From: Stenotrophomonas africana
GTDB lineage: Bacteria > Pseudomonadota > Gammaproteobacteria > Xanthomonadales > Xanthomonadaceae
DNA: 64,000 nucleotides
Direction: 5' to 3'
NCBI RefSeq assembly: GCF_013004645.1
Contig: NZ_JABEME010000007.1
Location: 62,001 to 126,000, forward strand
Under the pieces are notes generated by a model that was not told where the DNA came from, searched no databases, and worked only from the letters and a program-made list of their open reading frames with translations. Both the position numbers and the translations under genes were made by a program. Below, piece after piece: positions 1 to 9,213 of the stretch. The first letter of the stretch is position 1. The number at the start of each line of letters is the position of its first letter.

Positions 1-784
1 ACTTGCCCAGCACATTGAACAACGGGAACGGCGTGGGTTCGCTGCTCAGCGCGCCGTATTCCAGCAGGATGCCGCCACGTGCCATCGCTTCGGTCAGTGG
101 CACGAACTGCGGGCCACCGATCGGATCGAACACCACGCGGGCGCCGGCGCCACGGGTGATGCGCGCCACTTCGGCCACCAGATCCTGCTCCTGGGTGGCG
201 ATGACGTGGGCGGCACCGGCATCGAGCAGGGCCTGGCGCTTGCCCGGGCCGCGGGTGACCGCGATCGGCGTGGCGCCCACCGCATTGGCGATCTGGATCG
301 CGGCCAGGCCAACGCTGCTGCTGGCAGCGGTGATGATGACGAAATCCCCGGCGGACAGGTGCGCCTGCTCCAGCAGCGCGCCCCAGGCGGTGACGTACTG
401 CATCCACACCGCAGCAGCCGTTTCAAAGTCCAGCGCCTGCGGGTGCTTGACCGCCAGTCGAGCCGGCACATTGGCCAGCTCGCCGTAGGTGCCCCAGCGC
501 GCGATGTCCAGCGGCGGTACCACGCTGACCGCATCGCCTGCTGCGAAGCCGCTCACCGCACTGCCGACCGCTTCGACAATGCCGGCCGCTTCGTAGCCCA
601 GCCGGCTGGGGAACTGCGCTTCCTGCAGATAGGCGCCGTTGCGGAACATCACCTCGGCGCGGTTCAGGCCGATCGCCCTCACCCGGATCTGGACTTCGTC
701 AGGGGCGGGGGCGGGAACGTCGATATCGTCGATGCGCAGCACATCGGCGGTGCCATATTCGTGGATGCGGACAACCTGGCTCAT
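1..784 (-). CDS. Zinc-independent MDR alcohol dehydrogenase / quinone oxidoreductase, partial
   Basis: Reads leftward from ATG at 784 and runs off the left edge, so about 260 N-terminal residues are present and the C-terminus is missing. The protein has a GroES-like N-terminal domain followed by a Rossmann fold with the nucleotide-binding stretch ITAASSSVGLAAIQIANAVG. The usual catalytic-zinc cysteine is replaced by N-R in GLNRAEVMFR, which places it with quinone-oxidoreductase or zeta-crystallin-like enzymes rather than true zinc alcohol dehydrogenases. It would reduce an unknown carbonyl or quinone with NAD(P)H in the cytosol. A LysR gene is divergent across a 119-nt gap and is the obvious candidate regulator. 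Confidence 0.85.
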   Translation of the reverse strand, partial: MSQVVRIHEYGTADVLRIDDIDVPAPAPDEVQIRVRAIGLNRAEVMFRNGAYLQEAQFPSRLGYEAAGIVEAVGSAVSGFAAGDAVSVVPPLDIARWGTYGELANVPARLAVKHPQALDFETAAAVWMQYVTAWGALLEQAHLSAGDFVIITAASSSVGLAAIQIANAVGATPIAVTRGPGKRQALLDAGAAHVIATQEQDLVAEVARITRGAGARVVFDPIGGPQFVPLTEAMARGGILLEYGALSSEPTPFPLFNVLGK

Positions 785-903
785 GGGGGACTCCGAGGAA
801 GGGCCGACGAGGGCGCCGGCGAAAGGGTGAGCGCTACTGTGCGCGTAGTCTGCAACCAGAATAAGGGGTAATCTGGTGTTTCATTGGAAAACATTTGTTT
901 GCA

Positions 904-1809
904 ATGGACCTGATCGTTCCCCTGCGAACCTTCGCCAAGGTGGCCGAGGTCGGCTCCTTCGCCGCCGCCGCAGACGCGTTGGATCTCTCGCCGCAGCTGG
1001 TCGGCAAGCACATCCAGGCGCTGGAGCAGCATCTGGGCGTGCGCCTGCTCAACCGCACCACGCGAAAGCAGAGCCTGACCGACTTCGGCCAGGCCTACCT
1101 GGCGCGGGCGCGGGTGATCCTGGAGGAAGTGGAGGGCGCCGAGGAATTGGCGGAAGTGGCGCGTGGACGGCCGATGGGGCGCCTGCGCATCAGCGCGCCG
1201 GTCACCTTCGGCGTGCACGCGCTCGGCCCGGCGGTGGTGGCTTACATGCAGCAGTACCCGGATGTGCAGGTCGATCTGAACCTGTCCAACAGCCTGATGG
1301 ACATCGTCGAGGACGGCTACGACCTGGTGTTCCGTACCGGTGACCTGGCCGACAGCGGGCTGGTGGCACGGCGGCTGGGGCCGTATCCGCTGGTCCTGTG
1401 TGCCTCGCCGGACTATCTGGCTTCGCGCCCGGCCATCACCCATCCCAATGATCTGAGCCGGCACGAGTGCCTGGGCTTCGCGCATTCGATCATCCGCACG
1501 CGCTGGAGTTTCCGCGATGCCGATGGCAGCGTGCTTACCGTCCCGGTGTCCAGCCGCTTCATGGTCAACCAGGCCGAGCCGCTGCTGACAGCAGCCGTGG
1601 GTGGTCTGGGCTTGATCCTGCAGCCCTACGAAATGCTTGCCGCTGCGCTGGCACGTGGTGAACTGGTGGAAGTGCTGCCGGACCATGTGCCGGTATCGAC
1701 CTGGATCAACCTGGTGTATCCGCGCGACCGCCAGCTGACCCCCAAGCTGCGCAGCTTCCTGGACTTCTGCGTGGCGCGTTTCACTGAGCAGTCGATGGCA
1801 CGGCGATAG
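904..1809 (+). CDS. LysR family transcriptional regulator
   Basis: 301 aa starting at ATG 904 (MDLIVPLRTFAKV). An in-frame TTG lies 9 nt upstream but adds nothing typical of the family. The N-terminal winged helix-turn-helix (about residues 5-62, with GSFAAAADALDLSPQLVGKH) is followed by the LysR substrate-binding domain (about 90-295). The helix composition resembles the CrgA/DmlR-type subgroup common in proteobacteria. It is divergent from the MDR oxidoreductase, so it probably controls that gene and itself from the shared 119-nt region. The inducer is unknown. Confidence 0.9.
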   Translation: MDLIVPLRTFAKVAEVGSFAAAADALDLSPQLVGKHIQALEQHLGVRLLNRTTRKQSLTDFGQAYLARARVILEEVEGAEELAEVARGRPMGRLRISAPVTFGVHALGPAVVAYMQQYPDVQVDLNLSNSLMDIVEDGYDLVFRTGDLADSGLVARRLGPYPLVLCASPDYLASRPAITHPNDLSRHECLGFAHSIIRTRWSFRDADGSVLTVPVSSRFMVNQAEPLLTAAVGGLGLILQPYEMLAAALARGELVEVLPDHVPVSTWINLVYPRDRQLTPKLRSFLDFCVARFTEQSMARR

Positions 1810-1857
1810 CGTGGCATCGATCAGTATTCCCGTGTTCCCATGCGAAGGACTCGCCCC

Positions 1858-2361
1858 GTGATCTCTCTCCCGTTGCCGCAGCATGCCACCCGCTTCCTGC
1901 TGCTGGCGTCCTTTTCCAGCGCCAGCGTGCTTGCGCAGCAGACACCTGCGCAGGCGTTGGCCGAGTGGGAGGTGCAAGGGCGCACGGATGGCCTGGCGCG
2001 ACCTGATATCGAATGCCAGGATTTCCTGCAGGCGATGGGCCGGAAGCCTCCGGGACTGCAGTATGTAGGTTGCAGCCAGGATGACGCGTCCTACATCAAA
2101 CCCATGGAAGCCCACTATCGTGTTTCAGGTGCCCAGGCGGCGCAGGTGGAAGCCTATCTGCGCGAGACATTTGGCATGCCTGCATTGCGCTACGTCTGTT
2201 GCGGCTGGAGCAATGGCGCGCCGTACTACTGGCGTGACGGCCCGGATACGGTGCGGTATCAGATCGGCATGGGGGTGGAGTCGCTGCCGTACGAACGGGA
2301 CGAATGGCCGCGCATCGAGGCATTCAACGTCACCGTCGAGGTGTTGCGGCAGAGTCCCTAG
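1858..2361 (+). CDS. Secreted protein of unknown function
   Basis: About 167 aa. I prefer the GTG at 1858 because AAGGA lies 8 nt upstream; an in-frame ATG at 1840 has no visible ribosome binding site. A signal peptide (hydrophobic TRFLLLASFSSASVLA, cleavage near AQQ) is followed by a mature domain of about 140 residues. That domain has several cysteines (CQDF, YVGCSQD, YVCCGW), including an adjacent pair, suggesting a disulfide-stabilised periplasmic protein. I do not recognise the family. It lies on the same strand as the LysR gene upstream and the serine hydrolase downstream, with a 64-nt gap to the latter. Confidence 0.7.
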   Translation: MISLPLPQHATRFLLLASFSSASVLAQQTPAQALAEWEVQGRTDGLARPDIECQDFLQAMGRKPPGLQYVGCSQDDASYIKPMEAHYRVSGAQAAQVEAYLRETFGMPALRYVCCGWSNGAPYYWRDGPDTVRYQIGMGVESLPYERDEWPRIEAFNVTVEVLRQSP

Positions 2362-2425
2362 CGTGGATGCGGCGGGCCGATCCATCGTCTAGGATGCGCC
2401 CAGGGATGCCCGCAAAGGAATTGCC

Positions 2426-3856
2426 ATGAAGGCTGTTGGACGCCTGTTTCTCTGCAATGCGTTGGCCTGTTTGATCCTGGTTGCCACATCGGCGTTTCCG
2501 GCAGTTGGCGCAGCATCTTCCGAGCGCGAACATCCACGTGCGCAGGATGCCATCGATGACTGGCTTGCGGCCTTCAATGCAGGCAGCCTCGAGGGGTTGC
2601 AGGCATTTGCCGACAGATATGCGAAGCAGGAGGGCAGCACTCCCAAGGACTATCTCGAGTTCCGCGAGAGCACCGGCCCGCTGAACGTGCTGGAAACACT
2701 CGAGCGCGCGCCCAGCCAGGCGAAGCTGCTGGTAATGGGCCAGCTGAGCGAACGTGCGATGTGGGTGACGGCGGTCATGGACCCGGCTAACCCGTCGCAC
2801 GTGAAGCTGTTCCAGATCGAGGGCACTGATACGCCGGACACGTACAAGCCGGAACGGGTTGCTTTGCCCGCGCTGATGGCCGATGCCACAGCAAAACTGG
2901 AGGCGCTGCGGGCGCAGGACGCGCTGTCGGGTGCATTGCAGGTGGCACGGAACGGCAAGGTGCTGCTGGACTGGCGCGGTGGCGAGGCCGATCGTACCGC
3001 CGGCATTCCAGTGGGCGTGGATACGCAGTTCCGCCTTGCGTCCTCCAACAAGATGTTCACTGCAGTGGCCCTCCTGCAACTGATGCAGGAGGGCAAGCTC
3101 AGCCTTGATGACACGATAGGCAAGTTCCTGCCGGACTATCCGAACAGGGTGGTCGCCAACAGCGTGACCGTACGCCATCTGCTGTCACATACCAGCGGTC
3201 TGGGTGATTTCTTCGGCGACGATTTCGAGCAGTATTCCGCGTCGTTGAAGACGCTGGATGACTACGTGCAGCGCTTTGCCAAGGATGCGCCGCAGTTCAC
3301 GCCGGGCAGCCAGGACAGCTACTCCAACTATGGCTTCATCGTATTGGGGCGCATCATCGAAGCGGTTTCGGGGCAGTCGTACTACGCCTATGTGGACGAG
3401 CACATCCTGCGCCCGGCGGGCATGACCGGCACCGGCTTCGAGCCGGAAACAGTGAACGTCCCGCAGCGAGCCGTCGCCTACACGAAGAAGAATGGGCAAT
3501 GGGTCCGTGAAACGAAGTCGCTGCCCTGGCGCGGCATGTCAGCCGGTGGTGGCTACAGCACGGTGGCCGACATGGTGAAATTCGCCGGGGCACTGCAAAG
3601 CGGAAAGCTGGTCTCGCCCGCATTGCTGAAGCAGGCCACCACCGCGCAGAACCACAAGGGCTGGTATGGATTCGGCTTCGTGGTGCAGGGCGAGGGCAGG
3701 GAACACCAGTATGGCCATGAAGGCGGTGCGCCCGGATCGAACAGTGCCATCGTGGTGATGCCTGCACAGGGCTATGTGATCGTTGGCCTGGCCAATGTCG
3801 ATCCGGATGCGATCGGCAACGTGGTCAACTACATCGCGCGTAGAGTGCCGCTGTGA
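2426..3856 (+). CDS. Serine hydrolase, beta-lactamase class C / CubicO family
   Basis: 476 aa from ATG 2426, preceded by AAGGA at good spacing. A signal peptide (about residues 1-30) leads into a DUF3887-like or NTF2-like N-terminal segment (about 35-140), then the penicillin-binding-protein-type transpeptidase fold. The catalytic S206-S-N-K209 tetrad, Y299-S-N301 and H431-E-G-G (in place of KTG) are all present, so the enzyme should be active. Relatives act in the periplasm as esterases, D-aminopeptidases or beta-lactamase-like enzymes, and substrate cannot be assigned from sequence. The gene ends 16 nt before the convergent DUF3037 gene. Confidence 0.88.
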   Translation: MKAVGRLFLCNALACLILVATSAFPAVGAASSEREHPRAQDAIDDWLAAFNAGSLEGLQAFADRYAKQEGSTPKDYLEFRESTGPLNVLETLERAPSQAKLLVMGQLSERAMWVTAVMDPANPSHVKLFQIEGTDTPDTYKPERVALPALMADATAKLEALRAQDALSGALQVARNGKVLLDWRGGEADRTAGIPVGVDTQFRLASSNKMFTAVALLQLMQEGKLSLDDTIGKFLPDYPNRVVANSVTVRHLLSHTSGLGDFFGDDFEQYSASLKTLDDYVQRFAKDAPQFTPGSQDSYSNYGFIVLGRIIEAVSGQSYYAYVDEHILRPAGMTGTGFEPETVNVPQRAVAYTKKNGQWVRETKSLPWRGMSAGGGYSTVADMVKFAGALQSGKLVSPALLKQATTAQNHKGWYGFGFVVQGEGREHQYGHEGGAPGSNSAIVVMPAQGYVIVGLANVDPDAIGNVVNYIARRVPL

Positions 3857-3872
3857 ACGCGGCAGGTGCCGG

Positions 3873-4265
3873 TCATTCCGGCACCCGCACCATCTTCGTC
3901 ATCAAGTGTTCCACCACACCCGCCGGGTCGGCCGTGCGGCCCACATGCGTGCTCGACATCTGCACGACCGAACTGCGCTTGGCGGTGAGGAAATGGAAGC
4001 GGGCGCGCGCAGGCAGCTGTGCGATCGGTCCGGCGCTGGCGTCGCCACGGCAGATGGCTACGATCGCATCCAGCCACGGTTGCAGCGCCTCCTGATCCAA
4101 CGCCGGCGCGAACGCCTGGAGGCGCGCAGGATCGATCTCGATGGCCGCCTCCAGATGACGCGCGCCAGGACAGGAGACGATCACCCCGACGTTGATGAAC
4201 TCCTCGCGTTCCACCCGCGGTACCACGCGGATGACCGCATAGTCATACGTGTGCAGCGTGGGCAC
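3873..4265 (-). CDS. DUF3037 family protein, partner of HipA-like kinase
   Basis: 130 aa. The chosen start is GTG 4265 because AGGAGG sits 6 nt upstream, inside the 3' end of the neighbouring kinase gene. The sequence YDYAVIRVVPRVEREEFINV is typical of the DUF3037 family, which has no established biochemical function. The two genes overlap by 23 nt, so they are cotranscribed and probably translationally coupled. Family members are often found beside HipA_2-type kinases, which suggests a functional pair. Whether DUF3037 is an antidote, a substrate or a structural partner cannot be told here. Confidence 0.8.
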   Translation of the reverse strand: MPTLHTYDYAVIRVVPRVEREEFINVGVIVSCPGARHLEAAIEIDPARLQAFAPALDQEALQPWLDAIVAICRGDASAGPIAQLPARARFHFLTAKRSSVVQMSSTHVGRTADPAGVVEHLMTKMVRVPE

Positions 4266-5019
4266 GGATGGCCTCCTGCACGAACACCGCACGCACTTTC
4301 AGGCGGTGCTTGAGATAATCGATGTAACCCTGGCGGTAGGCTTGGGGACTGTCGAATGCCGGCTCATTGACCAGCCAGCTGTCCGGCACGAGGCCGACGA
4401 TGCGCTCGATCTCGGCATCGGTCAGGCGCGCGGCCAGCTCGGCATCCACCTCGGCGATGCGGCTGGCGAACGACAGCAGCACATGATCGCGGATCAGCAC
4501 AAACGGCTTTTCGCAGGCATCCCCTGCGTTGGTCCAGTCGTGATGGAAGTACATGGCCGCACCGTGATCGATCAGGTACAGCTTTCGATGCCACACCATC
4601 AAGTTGGGGTTGCGGGTGGTGCGATCGACATTGCTGGTGAACGCATCGAACCAGACGATGCGCGAGGCCAGGTCGGCATCCACCGGCATCGCCGCTGGGT
4701 CGTAGTTGATCGCGCCGGGCAGGTAGTCCAGGCCCAGGTTCAGGCCCTCGCTGGCGCGGATCAACTCCTGGATTTCCGGGTCCGGCTCGGTGCGGGCGAA
4801 CTCGCGGTCCAGCTCGACGAACAGGATTTCCGGAATCGGCAGGCCCAGCGAGCGCGCCATCTCGCCGGCGATCAGCTCGGCGATCAGCGCCTTCGGGCCT
4901 TGGCCGGCGCCACGGAACTTCAGCACGGCCATGCCGTCGTCGTCGGTCTCGACCACGGCCGGCAGGGAGCCACCTTCCCGCAAGGGGGTGATGTAGCGGA
5001 GGGCATGTACGGTGCGCAT
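4243..5019 (-). CDS. HipA-like (HipA_2) kinase family protein
   Basis: 258 aa from ATG 5019. The fold is HipA-like: a lysine in the small lobe (AVLKFRGAGQGPKAL), the catalytic loop DAFTSNVDRTTRNPN and the metal-binding LIDHGAAM motif are all visible. The N-terminal HipA subdomain is missing, as in the shorter HipA_2 family. Canonical HipA phosphorylates glutamyl-tRNA synthetase and is neutralised by HipB. No HipB-like helix-turn-helix gene lies nearby; instead the 3' end overlaps a DUF3037 gene. The kinase activity is a family inference and a toxin role is speculative. Confidence 0.82.
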   Translation of the reverse strand: MRTVHALRYITPLREGGSLPAVVETDDDGMAVLKFRGAGQGPKALIAELIAGEMARSLGLPIPEILFVELDREFARTEPDPEIQELIRASEGLNLGLDYLPGAINYDPAAMPVDADLASRIVWFDAFTSNVDRTTRNPNLMVWHRKLYLIDHGAAMYFHHDWTNAGDACEKPFVLIRDHVLLSFASRIAEVDAELAARLTDAEIERIVGLVPDSWLVNEPAFDSPQAYRQGYIDYLKHRLKVRAVFVQEAIRAHAAHV

Positions 5020-5258
5020 GCATGCATTCTAGCGTGGGTGCAGGTGCAACCCTCTGATCGGCGTGGACCGATTTCGGCCTTCACCTGTCCCTTCCGCCTG
5101 CGATGGCAGCATCCTGCTACAGGAACCCTTGGGTTCATGAGCGTACTGGCACTCTCGATGCAGAGGCTCCAGGCTGGGTACCTGCTCGGCTGCCAGCGAC
5201 GCGCACTGCGAAGCGGAAACCTCATCCACGATGTCCTGCAGGCTACGGAGGTGCACCG

Positions 5259-5588
5259 ATGAGCGACGAATTCACTCCCATTCTGCCGACCTTGGACGAT
5301 GCCAAGGCGGAAGAAATGATCGGCAAGGTCGTCCTGGTCGGGGTCACCCGCTATGGCGGCGACGGGCAGGTGAAGGGGCTGGAGCAGTACGCCGGCACGG
5401 TGTTGCGCATCAGCGCCGACGAGGGCGTGGTGCTGGCCGACGAGAATGATGGCCACGAGCGCTATCTGCCGCCGATGCTGGACCAGTACCAGCCAGCCGA
5501 GCCCGGGGAGTACCGCATGCGCACCAGTGGCATGATCGTGGTCGACCCCGACTATCTGGCCACCTGGGACCTGCACGCGCAGCAGTAG
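5259..5588 (+). CDS. Conserved hypothetical protein
   Basis: 109 aa from ATG 5259, with GGAGG about 8 nt upstream. The acidic soluble protein begins MSDEFTPILPTLDDAKAEE and has no signal peptide, membrane segment or motif I recognise. A stretch rich in G and V (VVLVGVTRYGGDGQVKGLEQ) suggests a small beta-barrel fold. A 41-codon reading frame upstream (5137-5262) ends in an ATGA overlap with this start, which could couple translation, though no convincing ribosome binding site precedes it. Function unknown. Confidence 0.75.
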   Translation: MSDEFTPILPTLDDAKAEEMIGKVVLVGVTRYGGDGQVKGLEQYAGTVLRISADEGVVLADENDGHERYLPPMLDQYQPAEPGEYRMRTSGMIVVDPDYLATWDLHAQQ

Positions 5589-5755
5589 TGCCAGTCCAGG
5601 CCTGGCAGGTGCTGCCCCACCAGCGGCACCTCTTGGCGCGGCACACGTTGCCCCATCCGGCCACTAGTCCTTCCGGCCCATTCACGACAACCCCTGCGGT
5701 GCTAGATTCGGTCCATGCCCGATGCCGGGTACCCATTCACACTCAGGGGATAAGG

Positions 5756-8218
5756 ATGCTGATCCGTCGAACCTCTCTGGCGGCGGCTGTTGCCGTTGCC
5801 ACCGTCGGCCTGCTGGCCGCTGGACCGGCTTTCGCTGATTACGCGAAGCCGCCGGAACACCTGCTCAAGGTGCTGAAGGCGCCGCCGCCGCCGGCGCCGA
5901 ACGTGGCCCCGGGTGGCCAGCGCTTGCTGCTGACCACCGCGCAGACCTATCCGTCGATCAGCCGCGTTGCCCAGCCGTACCTGAAGCTGGCGGGTGTGCG
6001 CCTGGAGCCGAAGAACCGCAGCCGCCATGACACCCCAGGCGGCTACGGCATTCCGGCCTGCGTGGCCGACTTCACCCTGGTCGACATCGGCAGTGGCAAG
6101 GAGACCAAGGTCAACCTGCCGCAGGGCTGCGCCACCGGTGCGCTGTGGTCGGCCGATGGCAGCCACTTCGCCTTCCAGAATGCGGTCGATACCAGCGTGC
6201 AGCTGTGGGTGGGCGATGCGGCCACCGGCCAGGTGAAGCAGATTCCGAACGTGCAGTTGAATCCGATCTTCGGCAACACCGTGCAGTGGCTGGGCGGCAG
6301 CCAGAACCTGCTGGTGAAGCTGGTGCCAGCCAACCAGGGCCCGGCGCCGTCCAATGGCGGTGTGCCAACCGGCCCGGATGCGCAGGAGTCGTTGGGCAGC
6401 AGTGGCGAGAGCAGCACCTACGAAGCCCGCGACACGCTGACCAGCGCGCATGACGAGAAGCTGTTCGCTTATTACGGTGCCTCGCAGCTGGCCGTGGTCG
6501 ATACTGCCGCCGGCAGCGTGCGTCCGGTGGGGCAGCCGGCGTTGTTCAACGACGTCAGCGCTGCACCCGATGGCGTGCATGTACTGACCGAGTCGATCAA
6601 AGCACCGTATTCGCATGCGGTGACCTACCAGCGCTTCGCCAACGACGTGGCCGTGCTGGACATCAGCAATGGCCGCAGCACGCCGATCGCCAGCCTGCCT
6701 CTGGCCGACCGCGTGCCGGTGCACGGCGTGCCGGAAGGCCCGCGTGGTTTCGACTGGCGTGCCACTGATCCGGCCACCCTGGTCTATGCCGAAGCGCTGG
6801 ACAAGGGCGACTGGAAGGTCAGCGTGCCGCATCGTGATCGCGTGCTGATGCTGAAGGCGCCGTTCAACGGCAAGCCGACCGAAATTACCCGCACCGCGCA
6901 GCGTTTCGAAGGCTTCGCGTGGACCGCCGATCCGGCCGTGGCGTTCCAGTACGAGAATGACGAGAACCGCCACTGGATGCAGACCCGCATCGTCGATGTG
7001 GACCAGCCGAAGAAGGAAGGTCGCCTGCTGTGGGACATGTCCAGCGATGAGCTGTACGCCAACCCCGGCAACCTGGTCTTTACCCGCCTGCCGAATGGTG
7101 CCCAGGTCGTGCGCCGTGAGGGCGACCATGTGTTCCTCAGCGGCCGTGGTGCCTCGCCGCAGGGCGACCGTCCGTTCCTGGACCGCCTGGATCTGGGCAC
7201 GCTGAAGAGCGAGCGCCTGTTCCGCAGCAGCGCCGACGCCTACGAGCAGTTCCTCGGTTTCAGCAGCACGCCGGGCCGCTACCTGACCTGGCACCAGTCG
7301 GTGATCGATCCGCCGAATGCCTTCGTCCGCCAGCAGGGTGAGGCGGTGGCTGACGCGAAGACCGGCGAGGCACAGTTCGCCTCCACCACGACCGCGTTGA
7401 CCAAGCTGGTCGACCCGACCCCGGAAGTGCGCCAGATCAAGAAGCAGCTGGTGACCTACAAGCGTGCCGACGGCGTGGACCTGTCGTTCACCCTGTACAC
7501 GCCGCCGGGCTACAAGGAAGGCCAGCGTGTGCCGGCGATCCTGTATGCGTACCCGGCCGACTTCGCCAACGCCGCGCAGGCCGGTCAGGTGTCCGGTTCG
7601 CAGCAGACCTTCACCCGTCTGCAGCCGTACCGCCTGATGCTGCTGGCCGGCTACGCGATCATCGACAACGCGTCATTCCCGATCGTGGGCGACCCGAAGA
7701 ACGCCTATGACACCTACCTGGAGCAACTGGAAGCCGACGCCAAGGCAGCGGTGGACAAGGCGGTGGACATGGGTGTGGTCGACCGCAACCGCATCGGCGT
7801 GACCGGTCACAGCCACGGTGGCCTGATGACCGCCAACCTGATCGCGCACACGAAGCTGTTCAAGGCCGGCGTGGCGACCAGCGGTTCGTATAACAAGACC
7901 TTTACCCCGTTCGGCTTCCAGAACGAACGCCGCTCGGTGTGGCAGGCGCAGGATGTGTACCTGAAGGCGTCGCCGTTCTTCTATGCCGACAAGATCAAGC
8001 TGCCGCTGCTGCTGGTCCACGGCGAGGACGATGCCAACCCGGGCACCGAGCCGTTCCAGTCGCGCAAGCTGTACCAGGCGATCCGCGGTAACGGCGGCAC
8101 CACCCGCCTGGTGATGCTGCCGAACGAACCGCACTGGTACACCGCGCTGGAGTCCAACGAGCAGCTGGTGGCGGAAATGCTGAACTGGTTCGATACCTAC
8201 GTGAAGAACGCCAAGTAG
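5756..8218 (+). CDS. Secreted S9 family prolyl oligopeptidase-like serine peptidase
   Basis: 820 aa from ATG 5756 (AAGG just upstream). The signal peptide ends near AGPAFA. An N-terminal beta-propeller-like region (about 50-560) is followed by an alpha/beta hydrolase domain. The catalytic triad is visible: S686 in GHSHGG, D759 in HGEDD and H793 in NEPHW. Length and the GHSHGGLMTANL context resemble the glutamyl endopeptidase (plant CGEP-like) branch of S9 rather than classical prolyl oligopeptidase. It would degrade short peptides in the periplasm or outside the cell. A strong hairpin terminator follows the stop codon. Confidence 0.88.
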   Translation: MLIRRTSLAAAVAVATVGLLAAGPAFADYAKPPEHLLKVLKAPPPPAPNVAPGGQRLLLTTAQTYPSISRVAQPYLKLAGVRLEPKNRSRHDTPGGYGIPACVADFTLVDIGSGKETKVNLPQGCATGALWSADGSHFAFQNAVDTSVQLWVGDAATGQVKQIPNVQLNPIFGNTVQWLGGSQNLLVKLVPANQGPAPSNGGVPTGPDAQESLGSSGESSTYEARDTLTSAHDEKLFAYYGASQLAVVDTAAGSVRPVGQPALFNDVSAAPDGVHVLTESIKAPYSHAVTYQRFANDVAVLDISNGRSTPIASLPLADRVPVHGVPEGPRGFDWRATDPATLVYAEALDKGDWKVSVPHRDRVLMLKAPFNGKPTEITRTAQRFEGFAWTADPAVAFQYENDENRHWMQTRIVDVDQPKKEGRLLWDMSSDELYANPGNLVFTRLPNGAQVVRREGDHVFLSGRGASPQGDRPFLDRLDLGTLKSERLFRSSADAYEQFLGFSSTPGRYLTWHQSVIDPPNAFVRQQGEAVADAKTGEAQFASTTTALTKLVDPTPEVRQIKKQLVTYKRADGVDLSFTLYTPPGYKEGQRVPAILYAYPADFANAAQAGQVSGSQQTFTRLQPYRLMLLAGYAIIDNASFPIVGDPKNAYDTYLEQLEADAKAAVDKAVDMGVVDRNRIGVTGHSHGGLMTANLIAHTKLFKAGVATSGSYNKTFTPFGFQNERRSVWQAQDVYLKASPFFYADKIKLPLLLVHGEDDANPGTEPFQSRKLYQAIRGNGGTTRLVMLPNEPHWYTALESNEQLVAEMLNWFDTYVKNAK

Positions 8219-8245
8219 CGTCGAGCTTGCTCGACTGCTTTGCAC

Positions 8246-8267
8246 AAGGCCGCCTTCGGGCGGCCTT
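8246..8267 (+). terminator. Hairpin terminator after the S9 peptidase
   Basis: A perfect 9-bp stem (AAGGCCGCC with GGCGGCCTT) closes a TTCG tetraloop 28 nt after the S9 stop codon and is followed by TCCT. The UUCG loop and GC-rich stem are typical of intrinsic terminators in this group. Confidence 0.8.
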
Positions 8268-8327
8268 CCTGCATCCTGCGGAGCCGGGCCAAGTTCGGCT
8301 GCTGTTCGACAGAGATAGGAAAGTCTC

Positions 8328-9095
8328 ATGAAGGCAAGGATGTTGGCGCTGGCCATGTTGTTGATTTCTCCCGTGGCAATGGCGGTCCAGCCACGGATGA
8401 GCGTGCACGTGACGTACGACTGGTCTGGCTGGGGTTCTGTATCTGAGCGCTGGATCATCCGGCGCGATGCCTATGGGTTGACCACCCGTGTACAGGTGGT
8501 TGACACGCCCGACGTCCAGCCGCGCTTGCCGGAGCTTCTGCCGATCGGTGCGCTGTCAGCGTTCGAGGCCGCGCTGCAGGCAGCACCGTTGACCAGGGAC
8601 GCCACGGTGGATCTGATCACTTCGCGGCTGGACCGGCCAGCGATACTGAAGCTGGATCCGGAGCTGCGCAGCATCCCGGCGGCCACATGCTCGTTTGCCC
8701 AGCAGCAGGCTTGGGCACGGCAAGCTCTGGCCGGGCAGGGTCTGCAGGAGCGCGTTGCAAAACACTTCAACGGTCTCTGGACCGATGACTATCCCATCAT
8801 GACCGTGGTCGTATCCCGGCCGGGCCGCCCGGATACCGTCCTGGTCTCCACCTCCCAGTACACGATGATGCTGCCATGGAAGCGCCTGTCGTCGGCGGAC
8901 TTCGATCAGCAGGATCTGGAAGGTGCTCAGGAAGAGTGGCGTCCGGCGTTGAGCGATGCATTGATGGGGCTGCTACCTGCGGGAGAACCCACACGCGAAC
9001 GCTTCAAGATCGCTTGGTTTCAGAACAGATTACGCGGCGATCTTGCCTCGGAGGCGCTGCGTTTTGGAACCCAGCGCAATGAAACGGCAGATTGA
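8328..9095 (+). CDS. Secreted hypothetical protein
   Basis: 255 aa from ATG 8328. A short signal peptide (MKARMLALAMLLISPVAMA) precedes a mature protein that starts with VQPRMSVHVTYDWSGW. No catalytic motif or repeat is evident and I do not recognise the family. Two cysteines are far apart. It is separated from the S9 peptidase by a terminator, so it is probably its own transcription unit. Confidence 0.72.
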   Translation: MKARMLALAMLLISPVAMAVQPRMSVHVTYDWSGWGSVSERWIIRRDAYGLTTRVQVVDTPDVQPRLPELLPIGALSAFEAALQAAPLTRDATVDLITSRLDRPAILKLDPELRSIPAATCSFAQQQAWARQALAGQGLQERVAKHFNGLWTDDYPIMTVVVSRPGRPDTVLVSTSQYTMMLPWKRLSSADFDQQDLEGAQEEWRPALSDALMGLLPAGEPTRERFKIAWFQNRLRGDLASEALRFGTQRNETAD

Positions 9096-9213
9096 TCATC
9101 CGTGGATGCTTTGCAATCAACTGTGGAGACTCGGTAACGACGTGTTACCGGCACATTCGCATGCCGCGCAAATGATCTAGGCTGGACCCGATCGCTCGTT
9201 CCAGGTCGGTGCA

